64,000 nucleotides of DNA from Blastococcus sp. Marseille-P5729 (GTDB lineage Bacteria; Actinomycetota; Actinomycetes; Mycobacteriales; Antricoccaceae): contig NZ_OMPO01000002.1 in NCBI RefSeq assembly GCF_900292035.1, forward strand, positions 310,001 through 374,000. The letters are read 5' to 3'. A program made the position numbers and the translations under genes. A model generated the notes under the pieces. The model worked only from the letters and a program-made list of their open reading frames with translations. It was not told the origin of the DNA and ran no database searches. Shown piece by piece: positions 40,369 to 49,384 of the stretch; within the stretch, counting starts at the first letter, position 1; each line of letters starts with the position of its first letter.

Positions 40369-41904
40369 CTACTCCCCTCGTCGGTAGGTCAGGCCGTCAG
40401 CCGCCGGCATTCGCAACCGCTGGGAGGCGAAGGTGAGCACCATCAGGGTGATGATGTTCGGGATCGCGCCCTTGAACGACTGCGGAATGCCGGTGTTCGA
40501 CAGCCACATCCACGCGAACAGCAGATACCCGATCGCGTACGCCGGGAGGTTCGCCGACGATTGCGCATGGGCGAGAGTCCGCCGGAAGGCCTGCACCCCG
40601 TAGTACAGCAGCGCAATCAGCACCAGCATGACCACCACGATCAGGATGACCACGCCCACCTTGCCCAGGCTCGTGGACTGTGGGTTATCGGGGATGAACT
40701 GCGATTTCAGCAGCAGGGTCCGCGCCGAGAAGAACAGCGCCACCACGGCACCGGCGAGCAGCAGCCCGATGAACACCAGCGTCGATATCCGGGTGGACTT
40801 CTTGATCGCGTGATCGCCGCGTCCGGCGGCGAGCTTGCGCAGCTCGATCACCAGCAGGACGGCGAGCCCGATCGCGACGAGGACGACGATCGCGGTGGAC
40901 GCCGAGAGGTCCGAGCGGGCGTTGACGGCGCTGGTGTAGCCGAACAGTAGCGAGCCCAGGAGGGTGCCGGACGCCGTCCAGTTGCCGAAGATCAGCGCGG
41001 CGAGGCCGATGTAGCCGCGTCCGCCGGTCTGGTTCTCCAGGTAGCCCTGCGAGGTCACGATCACCAGGAACGCACCGCCGAGCCCACCCATGGCGCCGGA
41101 GATGATCACCGCGAGGTACTTCTCGCGGTAGACGTTGACGCCGAGCGACTCCGCCGCCTTCGGGTTCTCACCGGCCGAGCGGACCCGCAGGCCCCACGGG
41201 GTCTTCCACAGCACCCACCAGGTGGCTGGGAACAGCGCCAGGCACAGGATGGTCAGCAGACTCAGGTTCGTGGTGAGGCCGCCGACGATGCCGGCGACGT
41301 CCGAGATCACCGGTGTTCCCTTGGCGTGCAAGGAGCCTAGCGCGTCGCTCCACGGCAACGTCACCTTGGTGATCTGGCCCGGAGGCGGCGACATCTTGCC
41401 GTTCTGCTCGGGAAAGAGGATCTCGGCGAGGAGTCCCGCGACGCCGAGCGCCAGCAGGTTGATCGCGACGCCGGAGACGATGTGGTCGACGCCGAAGGTG
41501 ATGGTCGCGACCGCGTGGATCAGGCCGAACAGCGCACCGCCCGCGACGGCGGCGATCACGCCGGCCCACGGGCCGCCCTTCACGCCGATCCAGGCACCGA
41601 AGATGGTGCCGGCGATCAGCATGCCCTCCAGGCCGATGTTGACGATGCCGGCGCGCTCGGACCACAGGCCCGCGAGACCGGCCATCGCGATCGGGATGGT
41701 GAACACCAGGGCCGCGGAGACCGACCCCGCGCTGGTGAACTGGCTGGCACCGGTCGCCCACCGCACGAGACAGAAGGCGAGGAAGGCGCCGCCGATGATC
41801 ACCCACCGCTGCTGCGCCGTCAGCTTCTTGCGCTTGGCCGGCTCGCCCGGTGCGGGCGTCGTGGTGTCGATGAGCGCTGCGCTGCCTGGAGTCGACTGCG
41901 TCAT
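40369..41904 (-). CDS. Nucleoside ABC transporter permease (NupQ/BmpC type)
   Basis: 511 residues from ATG 41904; a GTG three bases earlier would overlap the previous gene by 4 bp. About ten membrane helices. The family block SERAGIVNIGLEGMLIAGTIFGAW is visible near residue 85 (landmarks NIGLEGM), and the EAA-like coupling loop contains NPKAAESLGVNVYREKYLAV. An unusual C-terminal extension (about residues 340-511) adds several more helices to the normal ~310-residue permease. It forms the import channel with the permease encoded directly upstream. Confidence 0.88.
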   Translation of the reverse strand: MTQSTPGSAALIDTTTPAPGEPAKRKKLTAQQRWVIIGGAFLAFCLVRWATGASQFTSAGSVSAALVFTIPIAMAGLAGLWSERAGIVNIGLEGMLIAGTIFGAWIGVKGGPWAGVIAAVAGGALFGLIHAVATITFGVDHIVSGVAINLLALGVAGLLAEILFPEQNGKMSPPPGQITKVTLPWSDALGSLHAKGTPVISDVAGIVGGLTTNLSLLTILCLALFPATWWVLWKTPWGLRVRSAGENPKAAESLGVNVYREKYLAVIISGAMGGLGGAFLVIVTSQGYLENQTGGRGYIGLAALIFGNWTASGTLLGSLLFGYTSAVNARSDLSASTAIVVLVAIGLAVLLVIELRKLAAGRGDHAIKKSTRISTLVFIGLLLAGAVVALFFSARTLLLKSQFIPDNPQSTSLGKVGVVILIVVVMLVLIALLYYGVQAFRRTLAHAQSSANLPAYAIGYLLFAWMWLSNTGIPQSFKGAIPNIITLMVLTFASQRLRMPAADGLTYRRGE

Positions 41905-43337
41905 CACGTCACCTCCCCATCGCTCGTCGGGCCGTCGGTAGGTCGGCGCCGTTCATCCCCACCTGCTGTAGGTTCTGCCTCGCTATAGCGAGGCGTAACG
42001 TCCCGCAGGTCGTCGGGTGGTACGGGCGTCGACCCAGAGGCGCCGTCCGTGGCGTCCACGCGCGTCGAACCGGCGGCATCGCCGCTGCCTGAGGCTTCGC
42101 TGTCAGAACCCGCGCCCGCCGGGTGCGCGGGCGTGTTGGCCGCAACCGCCTTCGCCTCGGCGGCCTTGGTACGACGGGAGACGACGGTGTAGGCGACGAC
42201 GACGGCCAGCAGGACGACGGCCTGCATGATCGCCGACAGCTTGTTCGAGATGCCGATGAGCTGGAACCCGCGGGTGGCGACGTCCAGGAACGCCCAGATG
42301 AACGAGGCGATGAACATGCCGACCGGGTTGTTGCGGCCCAGCAGAGCGACTGAGATCCCGGCCCAGCCGACACCGGTCACGAAGGTCTCATCGAAGCTGT
42401 GCTGGCGTCCGCCGAGCAGCTCGGGCAGGCCGGCGAGGCCCGCGAGCGCACCGGAGATCAGCATCGCGTACACAGTCATCCGCTTGGCGTTCACGCCGCT
42501 GGCGCGCGCGGCTTCGGCGTTCTGACCTGAGGCGCGCAGATCGAAGCCGAACCGGGTGCGCTTGAGCATGAACCCGTAGAGGACGCCGAGCGCGATCGCG
42601 ACCAGCAGGAAGCCGTAGGTGTTCGAGCTCAGCGGCGGCGGCTCCAATCCGAAGGCGTTGAGGATCGGGTCGACGATCCCGTTGATGTTCGGGAACCAGG
42701 CCGACTCCGGCAGCGGCGGCGTCGCGGGACGGCGTCCGGCAGCGTCCGGGCTGAAACCCGCATCGCGCAGCAGGAAGCCGATCAGCGCCGCCGCGATCGC
42801 GTTGAGCATGATCGTCGAGATGACCTCGGAGACACCGCGGGTCACCTTCAGGAATCCTGCGATGCCCGCCCAGATCGCGCCGACGATCATCGCGGTGGCC
42901 ATCATGACGAGGATGTGCAGCACCGCGGGGAGCTCGCCGACCGAGGCGCCGACGTACGCCGCGAACAGCGCCGCCAGGCGGTACTGTCCCTCGACGCCGA
43001 TGTTGAACAGGTTCATCCGGAAGCCGACCGCGACCGCGAGCGCGGAGATGAAGTACATCCCCGCCTTGTTGATCATGTCGATCCAGTTGCGGCCGAGGTC
43101 CATCGTGTTGCCGATGCTGTCGAACACCTCGCCGATGCCGCGACCGGAGGCGAGGACGACGAGGATCACGACGACAAGCGCTACGAGGAAAGCCGCGATC
43201 GGCGCCGCGAGGGTGAGCCCGAACGAGCGCCACCGGGTGCCCTTCACCGAGGGCGCGGTGATCTCCTCGGCCACGAGCGGCGAGCCGTCGGACGGCGGCG
43301 GTGTCTGGGTGGGGGTCGCGGTGTTCTGGTCGCTCAT
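41904..43337 (-). CDS. Nucleoside ABC transporter permease (NupP/BmpD type)
   Basis: 477 residues. Membrane helices fill about 40-395; the BPD_transp_2-type block VGFRMNLFNIGVEGQYRLAAL is near residue 105, and the coupling loop is SGQNAEAARASGVNAKRMTV. The C-terminal 80 residues (PAHPAGAGSDSEASGSGD) are cytoplasmic, Ser/Asp-rich and disordered. Start and stop overlap neighbours by 4 bp (ATGA with the ATPase gene, GTGA region with the second permease), indicating tight translational coupling. Confidence 0.9.
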   Translation of the reverse strand: MSDQNTATPTQTPPPSDGSPLVAEEITAPSVKGTRWRSFGLTLAAPIAAFLVALVVVILVVLASGRGIGEVFDSIGNTMDLGRNWIDMINKAGMYFISALAVAVGFRMNLFNIGVEGQYRLAALFAAYVGASVGELPAVLHILVMMATAMIVGAIWAGIAGFLKVTRGVSEVISTIMLNAIAAALIGFLLRDAGFSPDAAGRRPATPPLPESAWFPNINGIVDPILNAFGLEPPPLSSNTYGFLLVAIALGVLYGFMLKRTRFGFDLRASGQNAEAARASGVNAKRMTVYAMLISGALAGLAGLPELLGGRQHSFDETFVTGVGWAGISVALLGRNNPVGMFIASFIWAFLDVATRGFQLIGISNKLSAIMQAVVLLAVVVAYTVVSRRTKAAEAKAVAANTPAHPAGAGSDSEASGSGDAAGSTRVDATDGASGSTPVPPDDLRDVTPRYSEAEPTAGGDERRRPTDGPTSDGEVT

Positions 43338-44983
43338 CGCGCGTCCTCCTCGCTGGTCGTCGCCGTGGCCCCGGGGCCGCCGCCCACGACCGCTGCGGTA
43401 GCTGGATCCGGGGCGTCGGTGCGCGCAGCGGTGGTATCGGCCGAGCCGTCCGCGCCGGTCATCGCCGAGCCGAGATCCTCCGGGGTCACCTTCGCGGGGT
43501 CGAAGGAGCGCACCAGGCGGCCGCGCAGGATCACCTGGAGGCTGTCGGAGAGCCCGATCAGCTCGTCGAGGTCCGCAGAGATCAGCAGCATCGCCATACC
43601 CTCGGCGCGGGCGGCCCGCAGCTTGTCCCAGATGGCGGCCTGCGCGCCGACGTCCACGCCGCGGGTGGGATGGGCGGCGATGAGCAGCTTGGACTGGTGC
43701 GCCATCTCGCGGCCGATGATCAGCTTCTGCTGGTTGCCGCCGGAGAGCGATCCGGCCGTGACGTCGATGGACGGCGTCCGGACGTCTTCTTCACGCACGA
43801 TCCGCTCGGTGTCGGCCTTGGCGCCCTTGGTGTCGATCAGCGGGCCGGAGATGTTCGGCTCCTGGGTCTGGTGCCCGAGGATCCGGTTCTCCCACAGCGG
43901 GGAGTCCAGCAGCAGCCCGTGGCGGTGCCGGTCGGCGGGGATGAAACCGATGCCGGACTCGCGGCGGCGGCGGGTCGACCACTCGGCGATGTCCTCGCCG
44001 TCGAGGGTGATCGTGCCGCCCTGCAGGATCTCCATGCCCATGATCGCCTCGACCAGCTCTTCCTGGCCGTTTCCTTCTACACCGGCGATCCCGAGGATCT
44101 CACCGGCGTGGATGCGCAGGTTGATGTGGTCGACGACTGCGCGGCCGCTGAAGTCGCGGACGACGAGGTCCTGCACGTCGAGGACGACGTGGTCGGTCTG
44201 CACGGTGTCGCCGCGGGTGGTCGGCTCGGGCAGCTCGTTGCCGACCATGAGCTCGGCGAGCTGCCGCGAGGTGGTCTGCTTGGGGTCGACCGCGGCGACG
44301 GTGGTGCCGCGGCGGATGACGGTGACGTCGTCCGCCACCGAGAGCACCTCGTCGAGCTTGTGCGAGATGAAGATGACGGTGTAGCCCTCGCTCTTGAGCT
44401 CGCGCAGGTTGTCGAACAGCTCGTCGACCTCCTGCGGCACGAGGACGGCGGTCGGCTCGTCGAGGATGATGATCTTCGCACCGCGGTAGAGGACCTTGAT
44501 GATCTCCACGCGCTGCCGGTCGCCGACGCCGAGGTTCTCGACCAGCTCGTCGGGATCGACCTCGAGCCCGTAGTCCTCGCCGATCTTGCGGATGACGTCG
44601 CGGGCGCCGTCCCCGATGCCGTGCAGCTTCTCGGCGCCGAGGACGATGTTCTCGAGCACGGTGAAGTTGTCGGCGAGCATGAAGTGCTGGTGGACCATGC
44701 CGATGCCGGCCTTGATCGCGTCGGACGGCGTGTGGAACACGACCGGCTTGCCGTCGATCAGGATCTCGCCCTCGTCCGGACGCTGCATCCCGTACAGCGT
44801 CTTCATGAGGGTGGACTTGCCCGCGCCGTTCTCCCCGACGATCGCGTGCACGGAGCCGCGGCGGACCTTCAGGAAGATGTCCTTGTTGGCGATGACGCCG
44901 GGGAACCGCTTGGTGATGCCGACCAGCTCGACCGCGAGCTCGTCAGCGCTCTCGCTCGCTGCTGCGGGAGGCGCAGTTGTCAT
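43334..44983 (-). CDS. Nucleoside ABC transporter ATPase, two fused ABC domains
   Basis: 549 residues. Two tandem ABC domains, as in RbsA/NupO. The first has Walker A GENGAGKST, signature-like VGDRQRVEIIKVLYRG and Walker B IIILDEPTAVL. The second has a degenerate Walker A (GVEGNGQEE) and the signature LSGGNQQKLIIGREMA, followed by AAHPTRGVDVGAQ in the Walker B position, as usual for this family. It energises import by the two permeases downstream; a BMP lipoprotein gene precedes it after a hairpin. Confidence 0.94.
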   Translation of the reverse strand: MTTAPPAAASESADELAVELVGITKRFPGVIANKDIFLKVRRGSVHAIVGENGAGKSTLMKTLYGMQRPDEGEILIDGKPVVFHTPSDAIKAGIGMVHQHFMLADNFTVLENIVLGAEKLHGIGDGARDVIRKIGEDYGLEVDPDELVENLGVGDRQRVEIIKVLYRGAKIIILDEPTAVLVPQEVDELFDNLRELKSEGYTVIFISHKLDEVLSVADDVTVIRRGTTVAAVDPKQTTSRQLAELMVGNELPEPTTRGDTVQTDHVVLDVQDLVVRDFSGRAVVDHINLRIHAGEILGIAGVEGNGQEELVEAIMGMEILQGGTITLDGEDIAEWSTRRRRESGIGFIPADRHRHGLLLDSPLWENRILGHQTQEPNISGPLIDTKGAKADTERIVREEDVRTPSIDVTAGSLSGGNQQKLIIGREMAHQSKLLIAAHPTRGVDVGAQAAIWDKLRAARAEGMAMLLISADLDELIGLSDSLQVILRGRLVRSFDPAKVTPEDLGSAMTGADGSADTTAARTDAPDPATAAVVGGGPGATATTSEEDAR

Positions 44984-45116
44984 GGCTACCTCGAACCAGG
45001 TGGGTGCTAGAGGGAATTCTCAGGCGAGAAACATACCGCTCGCCCGGGGTGCCGCGCGGGTGGTCGCCGATCGCCAGCAGCGCCGGTGATCCCGCTAGTC
45101 ACGTCTCAGAACGCGA

Positions 45117-45158
45117 CCGTCGGGGTGTGAAAGGCATCGGCCTCCCACACCCCGACGG
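45117..45158 (-). terminator. Hairpin after bmpA (attenuator)
   Basis: Perfect 13-bp arms CCGTCGGGGTGTG (45117-45129) and complement (45146-45158) with a 16-nt loop, 15 nt downstream of the bmpA stop on the minus strand. No U-run follows. It probably reduces readthrough or protects the bmpA message, so that binding protein is made in excess over the ATPase and permeases. Confidence 0.7.
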
Positions 45159-45172
45159 ATGAAGCATTGCAG

Positions 45173-46243
45173 TTACGCAGTCGGGACGGTGATCTCGCCG
45201 CTGACGATCTTGTCCTTCATCTCGGTGACCTGAGACTCGACCGCAGACTTGACCTCGGCGTTGTTGATGACGAAGTCGACGCCCTCTTCCTTCAGGCCGA
45301 CCGAGTTGGTGCCGGCCTCGAACGAGTCGTCATTGACGTTCTTGATGAAGTCGTAAACGACGGTGTCGATGCGCTTGAGCGCCGAGGCGATGATCGTCTC
45401 CTTGTAGGAGGGGTCAGCGCTCTCGTACTGGTCGGAGTCGGTGCCGATCGCCTGGCCGCCCTTCTCGGCCGCGGCCTCGAAGACGCCGTTGTTCGACAGG
45501 CCGGCGGCGGCGTAGATGACATCGGCGCCTGCGTCGTACTGACCCTCTGCGGTGACCTTGCCCTTGCCGGGATCGGTGTAGCCGGAGTAGTCGCCGGCCT
45601 CGGTGAGGTACTTGACGTCGATCTGGATATCGGGCTTGGCGGCCTGAGCTCCGGCGATGTAGCCCTTCTCGAAGTTGTTGATCAGGGTCTCGTTCACACC
45701 ACCGACGAAGCCGATCTTGCCGGTCTTGGAGGTCAGCGCCGCGATGGCGCCCACGAGGTAGGCGCTCTCGTTGTCCTTGAAGACGTAGGAGGCGACGTTC
45801 TCGGCCTCGAGGACGTTGTCGATGAGAACGAACTTCACGTCCGGGTAGTCCGGAGCGACGGTCTCGAGGGCGTTCTTGTAGGAGAAGCCGACGGTGACGA
45901 TGGCGGTCGCGCCGTTGTCAGCCAGCTGGCGCAGGCGCGCCTCCTTGTCGGCGTCCGTCTCGTCCGGCTTGCCCGAAAGCTCGGTGGCCTTCTCGAGGTC
46001 GAACTCCTTGACGGCCTTGTCCAGGCCTGCGGCGGCGGCGTCATTGAAGGACTTGTCACCGCGGCCGCCGGTGTCGAAGGCAACCGCGACGACCGGGGCG
46101 TCGCCCGAGCCGCCGTTGCCTCCGCCGCCGTTCTCCGAGCCGGACCCGCCGGAGTCACGGTCGCTGCTGCAGGCGGAGAGAACCAGGGTCGCCGCGAGGG
46201 CTACGGCTACCGCGCCCCGACGGAACAAACGTGGACGGCGCAA
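45173..46243 (-). CDS. BMP-family nucleoside-binding lipoprotein
   Basis: 356 residues from TTG 46243, chosen because AAAGGAG lies 6 nt upstream and the signal peptide then starts MRRPRLFRRGAVAVALAATL; a longer frame to 46297 has no ribosome-binding site. The lipobox LSAC gives lipidated Cys 25, followed by a Gly/Ser linker. The BMP (PnrA-like) domain shows VVAVAFDTGGRGDKSFND, IGFVGGVNETLINNFEKGY and DVIYAAAGLSNNGVFEAA. It binds purine or pyrimidine nucleosides outside the membrane for the ABC transporter. First gene of the operon ending in deoA. Confidence 0.93.
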   Translation of the reverse strand: MRRPRLFRRGAVAVALAATLVLSACSSDRDSGGSGSENGGGGNGGSGDAPVVAVAFDTGGRGDKSFNDAAAAGLDKAVKEFDLEKATELSGKPDETDADKEARLRQLADNGATAIVTVGFSYKNALETVAPDYPDVKFVLIDNVLEAENVASYVFKDNESAYLVGAIAALTSKTGKIGFVGGVNETLINNFEKGYIAGAQAAKPDIQIDVKYLTEAGDYSGYTDPGKGKVTAEGQYDAGADVIYAAAGLSNNGVFEAAAEKGGQAIGTDSDQYESADPSYKETIIASALKRIDTVVYDFIKNVNDDSFEAGTNSVGLKEEGVDFVINNAEVKSAVESQVTEMKDKIVSGEITVPTA

Positions 46244-46301
46244 GACCGTCTCCTTTCGTGAATGTCCAGCCGGCAACGGGGTCGACGGGACGGTCATGAT
46301 G

Positions 46302-46336
46302 GCTACCCAAGGGTAGCGCTCGGCTAACGGTCGTTA
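46302..46336. promoter_or_regulatory. Candidate operators upstream of bmpA
   Basis: Two short dyads lie 59-93 bp upstream of the bmpA start: GCTACCCAAGGGTAGC (46302-46317, 7-bp arms) and TAACGGTCGTTA (46325-46336, 5-bp arms). They lie where an operator for the nucleoside operon would be expected. The binding protein is not known and no regulator gene is adjacent. Confidence 0.4.
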
Positions 46337-46393
46337 ACCCGAGGTTGGGTACACCGACACCATTTCGTGCCCTGCACAACGATGGAGTCCGCG

Positions 46394-48238
46394 CTATCCG
46401 GTGGTGGCCGGGGCGGCTGGGCCGCGGTGTCCCGCTGCGGGGAGGTGGGTGGTGATGAGGTCGGCGGCGTCGCGGTAGAAGGCGTCGCGTTGTGTGGTGG
46501 GGATGTGTGCGGCGATGAGCTGGATGAGCTCGTCGATGTCTTCGCCGGGATCGAGCAGGTCCCGTATCAGCCCGGTCGGGTCGCCCGGCGGACTCCCGCC
46601 ACCGCCTCGGCGTCGCGCTCGTTCTCGTTCGGCGCGGTCGCGTTGGGCTTGCCTCACACTGTCGGCGAGGTGGGTGATCTCGTTTTGGCAGGGGATCTTG
46701 ATCCGGGCGTTGATCTGCGGTTTCTGCTCCGGGTCGAGCCACGCCGGTGGGGTCCAGACGGGGATGCCGTTGATGATGTCCACGGCCCAGCCGCGTTTGT
46801 CGAATTCGCGGTGGTGATACCCGCAGACGAGGGTGAGGTTGTCCAGGTCGGTGTGTCCGCCTGACCACCACGCGATCACGTGGTGGCGCTGGCACCAGTC
46901 GGGTGGGGCTTGGCATCCGGGGAAGCTGCACCCGCCATCGCGGGCGATCAGGGCGTGGGTCTGGGCCGGGGAGGCGGTGCGGCGGTCGCGGCCGTAGGCC
47001 ACGATCCCGTGGATGTTGCTGATCCACACCGGGATCAGGGCCGCGTCCCGCGCCAGGCGCAGGATCTCGTTGATGGTGAGCTGCCCGCCGCCGGCGATGC
47101 GGCCGGCGGCCTGCTGCGCGGTCGTGCGGCCGGAGGGGTCGTCGCGTAGCTGCGCGATGGCTTCGATGAGCCGGTCGAGGTCGATGGTGATGTGCACCGT
47201 GGCAGCGGTCCCGCCGGACGCCGGCGCGCCGGCGAGCTCCAGGAGCCGTTGGCAGGCATCTTGTAGGCCGTCGTGGGTGCGCTGGGCGGCGGTGCGGTCA
47301 TCCGGGCCGTTGGCGTCGGCGGGGTGGGGTGCGGCGAACGGCCCGATCGCGGCATCGAACAGGGCCTTGCCCTCGCGGGTCAGCGCGCCGGAGATCTTGT
47401 GGGTGCCGTCGCGGCCTTCGGGCCCGATCATCACCCCGCGCCGCGCCGTGGCGACCTCGTCGCTGGGCAGGGTGCCGTCGGGGTTGATGACCTCCTCGAC
47501 CTTCTCCGCCGCGACCTCCAGCTCCTTATACGTCAACCCGGCGGCCTGGTGGACCAGCAGCCGCTCGGCCAGCTCGAGGTTGTGCGGGTCGAGGTCGGGG
47601 TTCTGCCCCACCCGCGTCATGGCCTTGCAGATCACATCCACCTGGCCGGTGCTCACCGAGCCACCCTGGCGGACCGCGTCGGCCAGCAGCGGGAGGCGCG
47701 GTGGGGTGGTGCCGCTGCTGAAGGCGTTCTGCGGCAACAACTGCTCGGCGCGTTTCGCGCGCGCGTTCGCCTCACCACTGGAGACATGCAGCACCTGACA
47801 CAGCGCGAGGGGGATGCTGCTGGCGCACACGTGATCCTGCAACCGATCCTCCCTCGCGGCCTCGATCACGTACGAATCGACCATGATCAGCCGCGTGCGG
47901 TGCGCCTCCAACCGCTGCGCCATCGCGATCAGGCGGTCCGGACCCAACGCGCCCAGCTCGCCCTCTTCCCCGATCCCCAGCAACAGCTCATAGCCGCGCT
48001 GCAGATGCGCGAACGCCTCATCCAGATCGCGGTCCAGCTCCCGAGCAGACTCGCTCGCCAACCACAACCGCTCCGCATCAGCCGGCGAGGCGGCAGCAGC
48101 GATCGCCCAATCCGGCTCCGTCGCGGACGCTGGCGTGGCCGCTGCGTCGGCCACCGGCGGGGCGGCGTCCGCCGGAGAGTCGACGATCGCCGGGGAGGGT
48201 GCGGTGGGCAGTCCGTCGCTCGTGTGCTGGTCGTCCAC
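46394..48238 (-). CDS. DUF222 / HNH endonuclease domain protein (13E12 family)
   Basis: 614 residues from GTG 48238, chosen because GGGAGGT lies 7 nt upstream and the paralogue at 56894 starts the same way (GTG GAC). The N-terminal 60 residues are Ala/Pro-rich, the DUF222 part spans about 75-380, and the HNH domain is near 450-500: CSFPGCQAPPDWCQRHHVI, then GGHTDLDNLTLVCGYHH. The C-terminus is basic (RAERERARRRGGGG). Genes of this family are present in many copies in actinobacteria and resemble mobile or host-restricted endonucleases, function unproven. A LexA-like box lies upstream. Confidence 0.88.
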   Translation of the reverse strand: MDDQHTSDGLPTAPSPAIVDSPADAAPPVADAAATPASATEPDWAIAAAASPADAERLWLASESARELDRDLDEAFAHLQRGYELLLGIGEEGELGALGPDRLIAMAQRLEAHRTRLIMVDSYVIEAAREDRLQDHVCASSIPLALCQVLHVSSGEANARAKRAEQLLPQNAFSSGTTPPRLPLLADAVRQGGSVSTGQVDVICKAMTRVGQNPDLDPHNLELAERLLVHQAAGLTYKELEVAAEKVEEVINPDGTLPSDEVATARRGVMIGPEGRDGTHKISGALTREGKALFDAAIGPFAAPHPADANGPDDRTAAQRTHDGLQDACQRLLELAGAPASGGTAATVHITIDLDRLIEAIAQLRDDPSGRTTAQQAAGRIAGGGQLTINEILRLARDAALIPVWISNIHGIVAYGRDRRTASPAQTHALIARDGGCSFPGCQAPPDWCQRHHVIAWWSGGHTDLDNLTLVCGYHHREFDKRGWAVDIINGIPVWTPPAWLDPEQKPQINARIKIPCQNEITHLADSVRQAQRDRAERERARRRGGGGSPPGDPTGLIRDLLDPGEDIDELIQLIAAHIPTTQRDAFYRDAADLITTHLPAAGHRGPAAPATTG

Positions 48239-48268
48239 TGCGCTCACCTCCCTACGTGGATAACGTTA

Positions 48269-48284
48269 TCGTACATGTGTTCGA
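48269..48284 (-). promoter_or_regulatory. LexA-like (SOS) box upstream of DUF222 gene
   Basis: Minus strand TCGAACACATGTACGA matches the actinobacterial LexA pattern TCGAAC-N4-GTTCGA at all but one position. It lies 31 bp upstream of the chosen start. The same element, with AGAT in the middle, precedes the truncated paralogue (56923-56938). Mycobacterial 13E12 genes are known to carry LexA sites. Confidence 0.65.
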
Positions 48285-48430
48285 GGCACCACGCAAGCGA
48301 GAATCTGAAAATCTCGGAAAGGGCGCTGCGGGAGATGACCGTCCAGGTCACCGGGGCGATTCCATAGAACTGCGTTACGTGGTTGTGATCGCGGCGCAAC
48401 GGGGATCGGCTGAGTCGGGTTGTAGGGTTC

Positions 48431-49273
48431 ATGCCCATGACACGAGCGAACGACCCAGTTCCGGGCGATTCGAACGATCCGGCGCTCACTGGTTCGAGCA
48501 GTCCTGCCGCGGCCGGCTCGAGCACGGCCACCGCGGAGCCGCCTCTGGTGCAGATCGAGGGCGTCAACAAGTGGTACGGCGACCTGCACGTCCTGCAGGA
48601 CATCAACCTCGACATCCGCAAGGGCGAGGTGGTCGTGGTCGTCGGTCCCTCGGGCTCGGGCAAGTCCACGCTCTGCCGCTGCATCAACCGCCTGGAGACC
48701 ATCCAGGAAGGCACCATCCGGATCGACGGCGTCCCCCTCCCCGAGGAGGGCAAGCAACTGGCGAAGCTGCGCGCCGAGGTCGGCATGGTGTTCCAGTCGT
48801 TCAACCTGTTTGCGCACAAGTCGATCAAGGACAACGTGACGCTCGGCCCGCTCAAGGTGCTCGGCAAGTCCAAGAGCGAGGCGGACGACGACGCGATGCG
48901 GCTTCTAGACCGCGTCGGCATTGGCAATCAGGCCGACAAGATGCCCGCTCAGCTCTCCGGCGGACAGCAGCAGCGTGTGGCGATCGCCCGTGCGCTGGCC
49001 ATGCACCCGAAGGTGATGCTGTTCGACGAGCCGACGTCCGCCCTCGACCCCGAGATGGTCAACGAGGTCCTGGACGTCATCACCGACCTGGCCCGCGAGG
49101 GCATGACGATGGTAGTGGTGACCCACGAGATGGGGTTTGCCCGGAAGGTCGGTGACCGAGTGATCTTCATGGCCGACGGGGCGATCGTCGAGGAGGCGAC
49201 CCCCGACGAGTTCTTCACCAACCCGCAGTCCGATCGTGCCAAGGACTTCCTCGGCAAGATCCTCAACCACTAG
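48431..49273 (+). CDS. gluA: Glutamate/amino-acid ABC transporter ATPase GluA
   Basis: 280 residues. Polar amino-acid ABC ATPase: Walker [11 protein letters not shown]-loop [13 protein letters not shown], signature [16 protein letters not shown], Walker [16 protein letters not shown] and H-switch VVTHEMG. The N-terminal ~38 residues are a Ser/Ala-rich extension before [11 protein letters not shown], longer than usual. It forms the glutamate uptake system with GluB, GluC and GluD encoded directly downstream in the order gluA-gluB-gluC-gluD, as in Corynebacterium. A second in-frame ATG two codons later is an alternative start. Confidence 0.94.
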   Translation: MPMTRANDPVPGDSNDPALTGSSSPAAAGSSTATAEPPLVQIEGVNKWYGDLHVLQDINLDIRKGEVVVVVGPSGSGKSTLCRCINRLETIQEGTIRIDGVPLPEEGKQLAKLRAEVGMVFQSFNLFAHKSIKDNVTLGPLKVLGKSKSEADDDAMRLLDRVGIGNQADKMPAQLSGGQQQRVAIARALAMHPKVMLFDEPTSALDPEMVNEVLDVITDLAREGMTMVVVTHEMGFARKVGDRVIFMADGAIVEEATPDEFFTNPQSDRAKDFLGKILNH

Positions 49274-49384
49274 CCCTCAGCCATTAGCCCTCAACCACTG
49301 ATCCTCAACCACTGAAACCTCGGCGAGCGCCGTGTCCCGGTCGCACCGGCCGGGTGTCCTGGAGAAAGAGAAGGTAGAGCGTAG

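Noticed and set aside
45159-46393. Riboswitch upstream of bmpA, gluA or bioY
   Set aside because: Leaders are short and I saw no conserved riboswitch core; only simple dyads are present.
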